From: CAVVSD01 sp963750895
GTDB lineage: Bacteria; Actinomycetota; Thermoleophilia; Solirubrobacterales; Solirubrobacteraceae
Assembly: GCA_963750895.1 (NCBI GenBank)
Contig: CAVVSD010000008.1
Coordinates: 1,426,001-1,490,000 of the forward strand
Reading direction: 5' to 3'
DNA: 64,000 bases
The notes beneath the pieces are model-generated. The model saw nothing but the letters and a program-made list of their open reading frames with translations. It did not search any database and had not been told where the DNA came from. The first letter of the stretch is position 1. The number at the start of each line of letters is the position of its first letter. Made by a program: the position numbers and the translations under genes. This document shows positions 24,722-32,967 of this stretch, in pieces.

Positions 24722-25833
24722 CCGCCGCGCTTCCCGCCATCCAGGAGCTCCCCTTCGGCTTCACCTGGGTGCAGGACGAGCCGATGGCGCGCGCGTCGCA
24801 CGCGCTCGTCGCCGACGGCCGCGTCTGGATCGTCGACCCCGTCGACTCGCCCGGTGCCGTCCAGCGGGCGCAGGGTCTGGGCGAGGTCGTCGCGGTCGTC
24901 CAGCTGCTCGACCGCCACAACCGCGACTGCGAGGCGATCGCCTCGCGGCTCGGCGTGCCGCGCCTCACGGTGCCCGACGCGGTGCCTGACAGCCCGTTCG
25001 AGGTCGTGCGGGTCGTGCACTGGCCGAAGTGGGCGGAGAACGCGCTCTGGTGGCCCGCGCAGCGGGCCCTGGTCGTCGCCGAGGCGGTCGGCACCGCGCC
25101 GCTGTTCACGCTCGGCAAGGGCCCCGTCGGCGTGCACGCGATGCTGCGCCCGGTGCCGCCGCGCAAGGCGCTGGGAGGCTTCGCCCCCGATCACCTGCTC
25201 GTCGGGCACGGTCCGACCGTCGACGGCGACGCGTCCAGGGACGGGCTGCGCCGCGCGCTGGATGGCGCGCGGCGGGATCTGCCCAGGTTGTTCGTGGAGC
25301 TCCCGAAGGTGCTCCGCGCCAGTCCGCTAGCGGCAGACCGCGTAGACGGTGCCGGAGGCGCTGCCGCTCAGGATGCTCTGGACGATGGTCGACTTGTGGT
25401 TCTCGTAGGTGCGGGGCGCCGAGAAGCCGACGCTGCCGACGGTGCCGAAGGTCTTGAGGACCTTGTTGCCCGTGCACGAGAACCGGATCGCCGCGCCGAC
25501 GCCGGAACCGCCGCCGGAGACCTTGCGGCCGACGAGCTGGTAGCCGGACGGGATCGGCTTGCCGCGGCGCACGGCGCGCACGCCGGGTGCGTCGAACGGC
25601 GCGGTGTCGCCGGCGTTCAGGACGGTGCGCGGCCCGACCGTCACGGTCACGTCACCGGACGTCTGGGCGAGCGCCGTGCCGGTTCCGCCCGCCAGGAGGG
25701 CGGCGGCGGTGACGGCGGCGAGGAAGCGGGGCTTGGTCATCTGGGAGGAACTCCTGTTGTTCGGGACCCCATGAGGATCGCGCGGGGCTGCAACCCGCGC
25801 ACCCCACCCCAGGTGGCGTCCCTCCACACCTAG
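24718..25833 (+). CDS. Metallo-beta-lactamase-like protein lacking a normal stop
   Basis: The first 205 residues or so look like a degenerate MBL fold: ELPFGFTWVQDEP, ADGRVWIVDPVDSP, QLLDRHNRDCEAIA in place of the usual HxHxDH motif, and DHLLVGHGPTV. Family resemblance ends near KVLRAS at about 25325. No stop follows there; the frame stays open through the whole opposite-strand secreted gene to 25833, giving an alanine/arginine-rich tail typical of antisense reading. A lost stop or a frame error near 25325 is likely. The GTG start overlaps the MFS stop. Confidence 0.55.
   Translation: MTAALPAIQELPFGFTWVQDEPMARASHALVADGRVWIVDPVDSPGAVQRAQGLGEVVAVVQLLDRHNRDCEAIASRLGVPRLTVPDAVPDSPFEVVRVVHWPKWAENALWWPAQRALVVAEAVGTAPLFTLGKGPVGVHAMLRPVPPRKALGGFAPDHLLVGHGPTVDGDASRDGLRRALDGARRDLPRLFVELPKVLRASPLAADRVDGAGGAAAQDALDDGRLVVLVGAGRREADAADGAEGLEDLVARAREPDRRADAGTAAGDLAADELVAGRDRLAAAHGAHAGCVERRGVAGVQDGARPDRHGHVTGRLGERRAGSARQEGGGGDGGEEAGLGHLGGTPVVRDPMRIARGCNPRTPPQVASLHT
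25327..25740 (-). CDS. Secreted protein, unknown function
   Basis: A 137-residue protein with signal peptide (MTKPRFLAAVTAAALLAGG, cleavage near ALAQ) and a mature domain with two cysteines (RFSCTGNKV and the final AVCR) that could bridge, plus glycine-rich turns. The ATG at 25740 has AGGAGTTCC about eight bases upstream. It follows the PLD gene on the same strand with a small hairpin between. The signal, ribosome site and compact fold make this more convincing than the overlapping tail of the plus-strand frame. Confidence 0.7.
   Translation of the reverse strand: MTKPRFLAAVTAAALLAGGTGTALAQTSGDVTVTVGPRTVLNAGDTAPFDAPGVRAVRRGKPIPSGYQLVGRKVSGGGSGVGAAIRFSCTGNKVLKTFGTVGSVGFSAPRTYENHKSTIVQSILSGSASGTVYAVCR
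25780..25800 (-). terminator. Small hairpin after the PLD gene
   Basis: GCGCGGG and CCCGCGC pair over seven bases around a seven-base loop, between the PLD stop and the secreted-protein start. No U-tract is present. Confidence 0.3.
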
Positions 25834-27107
25834 AGCTCTCGCCGGGCCAGACGGAGCACACCCTCGCCCGCGCGCTTCACGATCCCGCGCTCCTTCCAGC
25901 GCTCCGGATCGATCTCCTCGGACACGGCGAGGTCGCGCTCGAACTGCTCGGCGAGCACGTCCGCGAACGACCGGCTCTGCACGCACAGCGTGATCTCGTC
26001 GTGCAGCTGGAACGAGCGGTTGTCGAAGTTCACCGATCCCACCGACGACCACGCGCCGTCGACGACGAGCGTCTTGGCGTGCAGCATCGTCGGGCCGTAC
26101 TCCCAGATGCGGACCCCGCACGACAGGAGCGCCTCGTAGGTCCCGCGCCCCGCCGTCCGGACGAAGCCCTTGTCGATGTGGGAGCCGGGGACGAGCACGC
26201 GGACGGCGACGCCGCGGTCGGCGGCATCGCACAGCGCCTCGATGAACGCGGGGCGCGGCACGAAGTACGCGGCCGTGAGCTCGATCCGCTCGCGCGCGGA
26301 GGCGATGGCGAGGAAGTAGAGCGCCTCGACGTTCGTGTCGCCGATGCCGGCGGAGGAGCGCACGACCTGCATCGGCGCGCCGTCGTCGCGGACCGGCTCG
26401 AGCTCGGGCAGGTGCCCGGGGCCGACGAGGACGTTGCCGGTCGCCTCGAGCCAGTTCTCGGCGAACGCCCCCTGCAGGCCGAGCACGGCCGGGCCCGTGA
26501 CGCGGACGTGCGTGTCGCGCCAGTGGTCGGGGTCCTGGGCGTCGCCCGTCCACTCCTCCGCGATCCCGACGCCGCCGGTCAGGCCGACGCGCCCGTCGGC
26601 GATGAGCAGCTTGCGGTGGGTGCGGTTGTTCAGGCGCCGCACCGCGTAGGGCCTGGGCGGGCGGAACCGCGCGACGGTCACCCCCGCGTCGCGCAGGTCG
26701 TCGAGCAGGTCGCGCTCCATCTTCGCCGTGCCGACCGCGTCGAGCAGGAGGTTGACGTCGAGGCCGTCGCGGGCGCGGTCCGCGAGCGCCCGGGCGACCT
26801 CGCGTGCGATGTCGCCCCGCCAGTACACGTAGGTGAGGCAGTTGATCGTCGACTCGGCCTGCCGGATGGTCTCGAGGTAGGCGGGGAAGATCGCGTCGCC
26901 GTTCACGAGGACCTCGGCGTGGCTGCCCTCGGTCGCGGCGGCCGCGGTGAGCTCCTCGCAGGCGCGCAGGAACTCCGGCGTGCCCACCTCGAGCGCCTCG
27001 CCGTCGAGGGTGTACCCGTCGCCCTGCTCGCGGCGATGGCGCAGCGACTCGCTCGCGTACCACGCCGCTCCCGCGACGGCGATCGCCGCCGGCCAGCGCT
27101 TGTTCAT
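25830..27107 (-). CDS. Phospholipase D / cardiolipin synthase family protein
   Basis: A 425-residue enzyme with two HKD motifs: HRKLLIADGRVGLTGG near 215 and HAKTLVVDGAWSSVGS near 350, each followed by the expected asparagine or Gly-Ser. A hydrophobic N-terminal helix (RWPAAIAVAGAAWYA) should anchor it. The family joins two phosphatidylglycerols or exchanges phosphatidyl groups. Its ATG overlaps the diacylglycerol kinase stop (ATGA), so the two lipid genes form an operon. Confidence 0.87.
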   Translation of the reverse strand: MNKRWPAAIAVAGAAWYASESLRHRREQGDGYTLDGEALEVGTPEFLRACEELTAAAATEGSHAEVLVNGDAIFPAYLETIRQAESTINCLTYVYWRGDIAREVARALADRARDGLDVNLLLDAVGTAKMERDLLDDLRDAGVTVARFRPPRPYAVRRLNNRTHRKLLIADGRVGLTGGVGIAEEWTGDAQDPDHWRDTHVRVTGPAVLGLQGAFAENWLEATGNVLVGPGHLPELEPVRDDGAPMQVVRSSAGIGDTNVEALYFLAIASARERIELTAAYFVPRPAFIEALCDAADRGVAVRVLVPGSHIDKGFVRTAGRGTYEALLSCGVRIWEYGPTMLHAKTLVVDGAWSSVGSVNFDNRSFQLHDEITLCVQSRSFADVLAEQFERDLAVSEEIDPERWKERGIVKRAGEGVLRLARREL

Positions 27108-27958
27108 CGCGCGACCACCACCCGCACGCCGCCCGGCAGCGCGGTGAACGCGGGCGGGCGCAGCTCGCAGATCTCGCCGTCGACGTTGAACTCCGTGCCC
27201 GGGGGCACGCCGATCTCCGCGTGGCGCGCCCGCCGGTGCAGGACGCCGCGCTGCTCCTCGAGGGTCCCGCGCCGCATGCCCCAGGCGCGCAGGATGAGGC
27301 CGAGGCGCGAGCCGCGCTCGACGAGCACGACGTCGAGCAGCTCGTCCTCGTGGTCGGTGCGGCCGAGCCGGCTGCCGCCGCCGAACGCGCCCGTGCCGCC
27401 CACGATGACGTGCCACGCCTCGCCGGCGTACATCTGGCCGCCGTCCGCGTTGACCGTGATCGGGAGGGGGCGCGCAGTGAGCCCCGCGCGCAGGCCGCCG
27501 ATCGCGTAGGCGAGCGGGCCGAAGCGCGACTTCAGCGGCCGGGCGCGGTGGGCGGCCGCCACGGCGAGCCCGGTCGAGGCGGCGTTCACGAACGGGCGAC
27601 CGCCGGCGATGAGCAGCTCGATGCGGCTGGTCGGTGCGTCGGGGTCCGCGGCCAGGTCCAGCGCCGCCTCGCGGTCGGTCGGGAGGTCGAGCGCGCGGGC
27701 GAAGTCGTTCGCCGTGCCGGTCGGGACGACGGCGAGCGGGACGGCGGCGCGCGCCGCCGCCCTCGCGGCGAGGCCGATCGACCCGTCGCCGCCGGCGACG
27801 ACGAGTCGGTCCGTCGCGCCCACGGCGCGAGCCGCGTCGCCGATCTCGTCGATGTCGAACGCCTCGACGTCGGCGCCCCGCTCGCGCAGGGCAGCGGCGA
27901 GCGCGGTGAGGTCCGTGTCCCGGCCGGACCCGGGGTTCGCCACGAGCGTGAGACGCAC
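27104..27958 (-). CDS. Diacylglycerol kinase-family lipid kinase
   Basis: A 284-residue protein with the DAGK catalytic fold: TLVANPGSG nucleotide-binding start, VAGGDGSIGLAA glycine loop (GGDGS/T motif) and VPTGTANDFARAL. The C-terminal beta sandwich contains VNADGGQM and FNVDGEICELRPP. It phosphorylates diacylglycerol or a related lipid. The GTG at 27958 lies 31 bases from the divergent PAP2 start, so opposing lipid kinase and phosphatase genes share a promoter region. Confidence 0.88.
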   Translation of the reverse strand: MRLTLVANPGSGRDTDLTALAAALRERGADVEAFDIDEIGDAARAVGATDRLVVAGGDGSIGLAARAAARAAVPLAVVPTGTANDFARALDLPTDREAALDLAADPDAPTSRIELLIAGGRPFVNAASTGLAVAAAHRARPLKSRFGPLAYAIGGLRAGLTARPLPITVNADGGQMYAGEAWHVIVGGTGAFGGGSRLGRTDHEDELLDVVLVERGSRLGLILRAWGMRRGTLEEQRGVLHRRARHAEIGVPPGTEFNVDGEICELRPPAFTALPGGVRVVVAR

Positions 27959-27976
27959 CACCCGAAGCTTCCCGCA

Positions 27977-27989
27977 TAACCTGCGCGCG
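27977..27989 (+). promoter_or_regulatory. Putative leaderless -10 for PAP2 gene
   Basis: TAACCT (27977-27982) lies seven bases before ATG 27990 in a 31-base divergent gap. No Shine-Dalgarno sequence is seen. The minus-strand partner has only AAGCTT six bases before its GTG. Confidence 0.4.
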
Positions 27990-28568
27990 ATGCGGTCACC
28001 TGTCCCACCCGTCACCGAGCCCGCGGCGCGCCGGTCCTGGCGCGCGCGCCTGGTGTCCGGATCGGTCGGGCGACGCGTCGCGATCGTCGATCTCCACGTC
28101 TACCGCTTCCTGCGCGTGCAGTGCCAGGTGCCGGGGGCGGAGTCGTCGGTCGCGCGGTTCTCGCACCTCGGCCAGCACGCGGCGCTCTGGCTCGCGCTCG
28201 GCGCCGCCGGTGGCATCGTCGACCGCGACCGCCGCTACGGCTGGTGGCGCGGCGCGGCTGCCGTCGGCAGCGCGTACCTGCTGAACACCGCGATCAAGGG
28301 CGTCGTGCGCCGCCAGCGCCCCGCGTTCGACGAGCTGCCCGCGCTCGTCGCGACGCCGACGGCGCTGTCGTTCCCGAGCGCGCACGCCTCGTCGTCGTTC
28401 GCCGCGGCCCGCGCGTACTCGTCGCTCATGCCGGCCGGGCCGCTCTACACGGTCGCGGGGGCGATGGCCCTCTCGCGGGTCTACCTCGGCGTGCACTACC
28501 CGTCGGACATCGCGGCGGGCGCGGCGCTGGGGCTCGTCATGGGCGCGGCGGGGAGGTCGGCGACGTGA
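27990..28568 (+). CDS. PAP2-family membrane phosphatase
   Basis: A 192-residue membrane protein with the three phosphatase motifs: KGVVRRQRP, FPSAHASS (PSGH-like, Ala replacing Gly) and SRVYLGVHYPSD. Several hydrophobic helices surround them. The family removes phosphate from phosphatidic acid, undecaprenyl pyrophosphate or similar lipids. Its position opposite a diacylglycerol kinase suggests a phosphatidate/diacylglycerol balance (inference). The stop overlaps the ychF GTG. Confidence 0.85.
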   Translation: MRSPVPPVTEPAARRSWRARLVSGSVGRRVAIVDLHVYRFLRVQCQVPGAESSVARFSHLGQHAALWLALGAAGGIVDRDRRYGWWRGAAAVGSAYLLNTAIKGVVRRQRPAFDELPALVATPTALSFPSAHASSSFAAARAYSSLMPAGPLYTVAGAMALSRVYLGVHYPSDIAAGAALGLVMGAAGRSAT

Positions 28569-29644
28569 AGGTCGGGATCGTCGGGCTGCCCAACGCGGGC
28601 AAGTCCTCGCTGTTCAACGCCCTGACGCGCGCGGGCGCCGAGGCGGCCAACTACCCCTTCACGACGATCGAGCCGAACGTCGCGGTCGTCCCCGTGCGCG
28701 ACGCGCGCCTCGACCAGGTCGCTGCGACGATCGGCGCGTCGAACATCGTCTACGACACCGTCGACTTCCACGACATCGCCGGGCTCGTGCGGGGTGCGCA
28801 CGAGGGCGAGGGCCTCGGCAACAAGTTCCTGGCCAACATCCGCGAGACGGACGCGATCGTCCACGTCGTCCGGGTCCACGAGGACGCGAGCGTCGTCCAC
28901 CCGGAGGGCTCGGTCGATCCGATCCGCGACATCGAGACGATCGAGACGGAGCTGATCTACGCGGACCTCGAGCAGGCCGAGCGGCGCCACGGGCGTGTCG
29001 TACGCGACGCCCGATCCGGCGACCGCGTCGCGGTCGCCGAGGAGGCGTGGCTCCGGGAGGTCATCGACGCGCTGCAGTCGGGCAGGCCGGTGCGCACCGT
29101 CGCCCCGCCCCCGGACGCGCCGGAGGCCGTGCGGAACCTGTCGCCGCTGACCTCCAAGCCCGTCCTGTTCGTCGTGAACGTCGAGGAGGGCGCCGACGAG
29201 GTCCCGGTCGAGGTCGCCGACCGCGCCGCGGAGGAGGGCGCGCTCGTCGTCGCCGTCTCCAGTCGCCTGGAGGCCGAGCTGTCCGAGCTCGACGACGAGG
29301 AGGCGGCCTCGATGCGCGAGGAGCTCGGCGCAGGGGAGTCGAGCCTCGACCGCGTCGTCAGCGGCGCCTTCGCGCTGCTCGACGAGCTCGCGTTCTTCAC
29401 GGCCGGCGAGGCGAAGCCGGCCCAGTCGTGGCACCTCAAGCGCGGCCTGACGGCGTGGCACGCGGCGGGCGCGATCCACACGGACATCCAGAAGGGGTTC
29501 GTCCGGGCGGAGATCATCGGCTGGGAGGCGCTGGTGGACGCCGGCGGCTACGCAGGCGCGCGGTCGAAGGGGACGCTGCGGCTCGAGGGCCGCGACTACA
29601 CGATGGCCGACGGTGACGTGATCACCGTGCGGTTCACCCCGTAG
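28565..29644 (+). CDS. ychF: Redox-regulated ATPase/GTPase YchF
   Basis: A 359-residue P-loop protein of the Obg/YchF class that binds ATP and the ribosome. G1 is GLPNAGKSSL, G3 DFHDIAGLVRGAHEGEGLGN, and the G4 position reads NVEE rather than NKxD, the reason YchF prefers ATP. The TGS domain at the C-terminus contains HTDIQKGFVRAEII and DYTMADGDVITVRF. The GTG start overlaps the PAP2 stop. It ends tail to tail with the exonuclease gene, overlapping by 11 bases. Confidence 0.95.
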   Translation: MKVGIVGLPNAGKSSLFNALTRAGAEAANYPFTTIEPNVAVVPVRDARLDQVAATIGASNIVYDTVDFHDIAGLVRGAHEGEGLGNKFLANIRETDAIVHVVRVHEDASVVHPEGSVDPIRDIETIETELIYADLEQAERRHGRVVRDARSGDRVAVAEEAWLREVIDALQSGRPVRTVAPPPDAPEAVRNLSPLTSKPVLFVVNVEEGADEVPVEVADRAAEEGALVVAVSSRLEAELSELDDEEAASMREELGAGESSLDRVVSGAFALLDELAFFTAGEAKPAQSWHLKRGLTAWHAAGAIHTDIQKGFVRAEIIGWEALVDAGGYAGARSKGTLRLEGRDYTMADGDVITVRFTP

Positions 29645-30524
29645 ACATCCCTTCGAGCCGCTCGGCGAGGCGCATGAGGCCGTGGCGGCGGGCGCCCTCG
29701 GCGGCGCGGGCGAAGTCCGTCGGGCGGTCCGGCGGACGCTCGAGATCGTCGACCGGCTGCAGGGTCGCGATCTCGCGGAACGCGCGGATGTCGTCGGCGC
29801 CGTCGAGCAGCGAGCCGGTCTGGCGCGGCGTCAGCGTGCCCGGCTTGGCGGCGGCCTCGAACACGCCCTCCAGCGTCCCGTGGGCGACCAGGAGGTCGCG
29901 GGCGGTCTTCTCGCCGATGCCCTTGGCGCCGGGGAGGCCGTCGGAGGGGTCGCCCCGCAGCGCGATGAAGTCGGGGACCTGCTCCGGATCGATGCCGTAG
30001 CGCCCGCGGACCTCCGCGGGGCCGATCTCCTCGGGCCCGTCCTTCGCGGCGCCGCCGCGGGGGAAGAGGACGGTCACCTTGTCGCTCACGCACTGGAACA
30101 TGTCGCGGTCGCCGGTGAAGAGGAGCGTGTCGCCGCCGGCCTCGCTCTCCAGCCGCGCGAAGGCGCCGAGGAGGTCGTCGGCCTCGAGCGTCGGATGCGC
30201 GTGGACGGTCCATCCGAAGTCCTCGTAGAGCGTCGGCGCGTCGGCCCACTGGCTCGCGAGCCCCTCGGGCATCGGGGGGCGGTCCGCGTGGTAGCTCGGG
30301 AACAGGTCGGTGCGGTAGTGCGCGGCCTCCGCGCCGAAGCAGAGGACGACCGCACGCGGCCCGTGGCGCTCGACGACCCAGAGGACGAGGTTCGCCATGC
30401 CGAGGAGGGCGTTGGCCGGGCGGCCCTCGGCGTCCTTGATCGAGTCCGGGAGCGCGAAGAACGCGCGGTACAGGAGCGACGGCGCGTCGATGGCGAGCAG
30501 CGGTGCGGGCACGGCGGGAGTCAT
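29634..30524 (-). CDS. 5'-3' exonuclease (PolA N-domain/FEN-like)
   Basis: A 296-residue stand-alone 5' nuclease. LLAIDAPSLLYRAFFAL, the acidic LEADDLLGAFAR, TGDRDMFQCVSD and the helix-hairpin-helix GLPGAKGIGEKTARDLL are the metal-binding and DNA-binding blocks of the FEN superfamily. It would remove RNA primers or flaps. The ATG at 30524 overlaps a TGTTAT hexamer, so the in-frame GTG at 30512, ten bases after the hexamer, is an alternative leaderless start. Confidence 0.88.
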   Translation of the reverse strand: MTPAVPAPLLAIDAPSLLYRAFFALPDSIKDAEGRPANALLGMANLVLWVVERHGPRAVVLCFGAEAAHYRTDLFPSYHADRPPMPEGLASQWADAPTLYEDFGWTVHAHPTLEADDLLGAFARLESEAGGDTLLFTGDRDMFQCVSDKVTVLFPRGGAAKDGPEEIGPAEVRGRYGIDPEQVPDFIALRGDPSDGLPGAKGIGEKTARDLLVAHGTLEGVFEAAAKPGTLTPRQTGSLLDGADDIRAFREIATLQPVDDLERPPDRPTDFARAAEGARRHGLMRLAERLEGMSTG

Positions 30525-30536
30525 AACAGGTGTCCG

Positions 30537-30557
30537 GCGGAAGGCTGCGCCTTCCGC
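30537..30557 (-). terminator. Hairpin, first of a tandem pair
   Basis: GCGGAAGGC and GCCTTCCGC pair perfectly over nine bases around TGC. It sits between the AAA ATPase stop and the exonuclease start, just beside a second hairpin. Confidence 0.4.
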
Positions 30558-30560
30558 TTC

Positions 30561-30587
30561 GGGTTGTGTCGCAGGGCGACACAACCC
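30561..30587 (-). terminator. Hairpin, second of a tandem pair; GTGTCGC family
   Basis: GGGTTGTGTCGC and GCGACACAACCC pair perfectly over 12 bases around a three-base loop. It begins ten bases downstream of the minus-strand ATPase stop. The GTGTCGC/GCGACAC core is shared with the hairpin at 16191-16219, while outer pairs differ but stay complementary. Confidence 0.5.
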
Positions 30588-30596
30588 CGGCCGAGG

Positions 30597-31337
30597 TCAT
30601 TCGAGGAGGTGTCTGAAGTACCGCTCGGGCGAGTCCAGGAAATCGCGCGTGAGCCGCACGACGTCGGCGTCGTCGAAGGCGATCGGCGCGATCCCGTCCT
30701 CGTCGAGCTCGTAGATCAGCGCGCCCGGATACGCGAGCAGCATGGGCGAGTGGGTGGCGATGACGAACTGGCTGCCCTCGCTGACGAGGTCGTGCATGCG
30801 GGCGAGGAGCGCGAGGCACGAGCGCGGCGAGAGACCGGCCTCGGGCTCGTCGAGGACGTACAGGCCCTCGGGCCCGAAGCGGTTCATGGCGATGGCGAGG
30901 AAGCCCTCGCCGTGGCTGACCTCGTGGAGGGAGACGCCGCCGTACCGACTCCTCGGCGCCGTAGGTCTCTCGATCTCCGTCGCGACGTTGAACATCGACT
31001 CCGCGCGCAGGAAGAAGCCGGTCCGCGGACGCCGGATGCCGCGCACGAGGGTGAGCAGATCGGCGAGCGGCGACGTCGAGTCCTCGCGGGTCGCGAAGCC
31101 GAAGTTCGTCGTCCCGCCCTCGGGGTTGAACCCCGCCGCGACCGCGATCCCCTCGACCAGCGTCGACTTGCCGCTGCCGTTCTGCCCGACGATGAACGTG
31201 ACCCCCGGATCGAGCGCCAGATCGTCGAGCGCGCGGACGGCCGGCAGCGACCAGGGCCAGGCCTGCGGGTCGGGGATCTCGTCACGGCGCAGGCGCACCG
31301 ATCGGATGAGGGGATCAAGAGATGAAGTAGCGTTCAT
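30597..31337 (-). CDS. AAA family ATPase (ABC/SMC-like, predicted)
   Basis: A 246-residue single-domain ATPase. Walker A is GQNGSGKST (51-59), an ABC-like signature appears as VSHGEGFLAIAM, Walker B is GLYVLDEPEAGLSP, and the switch His is in VIATHSPML. No TOPRIM or coiled coil is present. Such small proteins are predicted ATPases of unknown role; some belong to defence or repair systems, but nothing here points to one. Upstream lies a 126-base divergent gap. Confidence 0.75.
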   Translation of the reverse strand: MNATSSLDPLIRSVRLRRDEIPDPQAWPWSLPAVRALDDLALDPGVTFIVGQNGSGKSTLVEGIAVAAGFNPEGGTTNFGFATREDSTSPLADLLTLVRGIRRPRTGFFLRAESMFNVATEIERPTAPRSRYGGVSLHEVSHGEGFLAIAMNRFGPEGLYVLDEPEAGLSPRSCLALLARMHDLVSEGSQFVIATHSPMLLAYPGALIYELDEDGIAPIAFDDADVVRLTRDFLDSPERYFRHLLE

Positions 31338-31463
31338 GCGCCAGGCTCGAGCGCCCGCCGCTCCCTACGGACAGGTGTTGGGTTGTTCGGCCTGCTGATT
31401 GATGGTCTTCTACCGCGCGGCCGGAACGCCGCCTGCGTCTCACTCATGGACAGGAAGTCCCGC

Positions 31464-32967
31464 ATGTCACGTCGCCCCCTCATCGCCGTTCTCGTGCTCT
31501 CCGTCGTCTCGGTGCTGTCGATCGCGGGCACCGCCCACGCCGCGCCGGGCGATCTGCCGGTCCTCTCCGGCAACAGCGCTGCGACCGCGGCGCCGGACTG
31601 GTACGACGACCATTCCCTCGGCGGGGACAACCACCTGAGCTGGAGCCCCGCCGGCGGCGAGGTGTACACGAACGACTTCGGTCAGCAGTCGCAGCGCGAG
31701 CCGCACGACATCGAGTGGCAGTCGTCGGTCACCGTCGGCGGGCCCGGAGGCCTCGAGGTCTGCGGCTACCCGTCCGGGACCGTCGGCTGGATGCGCGCCT
31801 ACCAGGCCGCGCCCGGGGCGATGGCCGGCGGCTCCTGCCCCGCGGCCGAGCCGGCGGCCGGCCAGTTCGGCTGGTTCCGCTACGTCTACGGGCGCCACGC
31901 CGAGCAGCTGAACCGCTGGCACCTCATGGATCTCGAGCGCTCCGCCCTCGTGCCGCTGACCCCCGGTGTCCCGACCGTGTGGGACAACCACTGGGGCACC
32001 TGCCTGAACCTCCTCGCCAACGCGACGCTCAACTGCGAGGGCAACCGCGGCGCGGCCGGCCTGGACGTCGGCGTCGGCGGGCGGCGAGAAGATCACCTCG
32101 GTCGGTGACGTCGACGCCCAGACGATCCCGCTCACCTCGCCGACGGACGCACCGCCCTCGTACCTGCCCGACGGCCAGTACCAGATCGTCACCATGGTGA
32201 ACCCGTACGGCATCCTCAAGCAGGCCAACGGCGCCAACGGCAGCGTGCGCTGCGTGACGGTCAACCTCACGATCCCGCGCACCGGCGAGCACTTCGGCGA
32301 GCCGACGATCACCATCGCCGACCCGAGCCCCACCACGTGCCTCGTGCCGGCGACGCTCGACCCGATGCTGACCGGTCCGGGCGGCGTCGATCCGATGGGC
32401 GGCGCCGACGGCGTGCCCGGCTGCGCGATCCCGGCCGGGTTCTCGCACTGCTGGGCGGCCGCGCCGCACACCGGGCCCTTCATCAACGCGCACTCGCAGT
32501 CGACCGGGAACCCCGCCGTCACGGCGACCGCCGCGGTCGGGCAGGGCCAGCCCGTCCCGGAGGCGATCTCCGCCACCGGGCGCCGTCTGCCGGCCGCGGC
32601 TGCGGTCGTGACGCCGAAGCCCGCCGTCGCGACGATCCCGGTGTCGAAGGCGAACACGACGATCTCCGCCGCGACGCGCCGGAACCTCGCCATCGCCTCG
32701 ACCCGCACGAAGTCCGCGCTCCGCAAGGTCTTCGGGCGCGGCCTGACGAGCCTGCGCGTGTCGTGCCGCCTGCGGCCGGCGAGCGCGGCGACCTGCGCGG
32801 TGAGCTGGCGCAAGTCCAGCGCCCGCTACAGCGGCCACGTGTACCTGCGCAACCACCGCGTGAACGGCCGCCTGCGCTGGCAGTACCGCGTCGACGTCAC
32901 GAAGAAGAAGGGCAAGAAGACGACGCACGTCCGGCGCGACTACCGCACGGGCGGGACCGTCAGCTGA
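31464..32967 (+). pseudogene. Secreted lysyl-oxidase-like protein with one frame break
   Basis: The ATG at 31464 follows AGGAAG. A signal peptide (LIAVLVLSVVSVLSIAGTAHA) leads into a domain with NRWHLMDLERSALVP, which recalls the copper-talon region of lysyl oxidases but has only one of the usual histidines, then WGTCLNLL and, after the break, YLPDGQYQIVTMVNPYGIL, like the lysyl-oxidase tail. The break is an extra G in GGCGGG near 32080; joined, the protein has about 501 residues. The C-terminal third is basic and Lys/Arg-rich (TKKKGKK). Family assignment is tentative. Confidence 0.55.

Noticed and set aside
24718..25833. Treating the antisense secreted gene (25327-25740) as the shadow and the long plus-strand tail as real
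   Set aside because: The minus-strand gene has a signal peptide, ribosome site and paired cysteines, while the tail is low-complexity.
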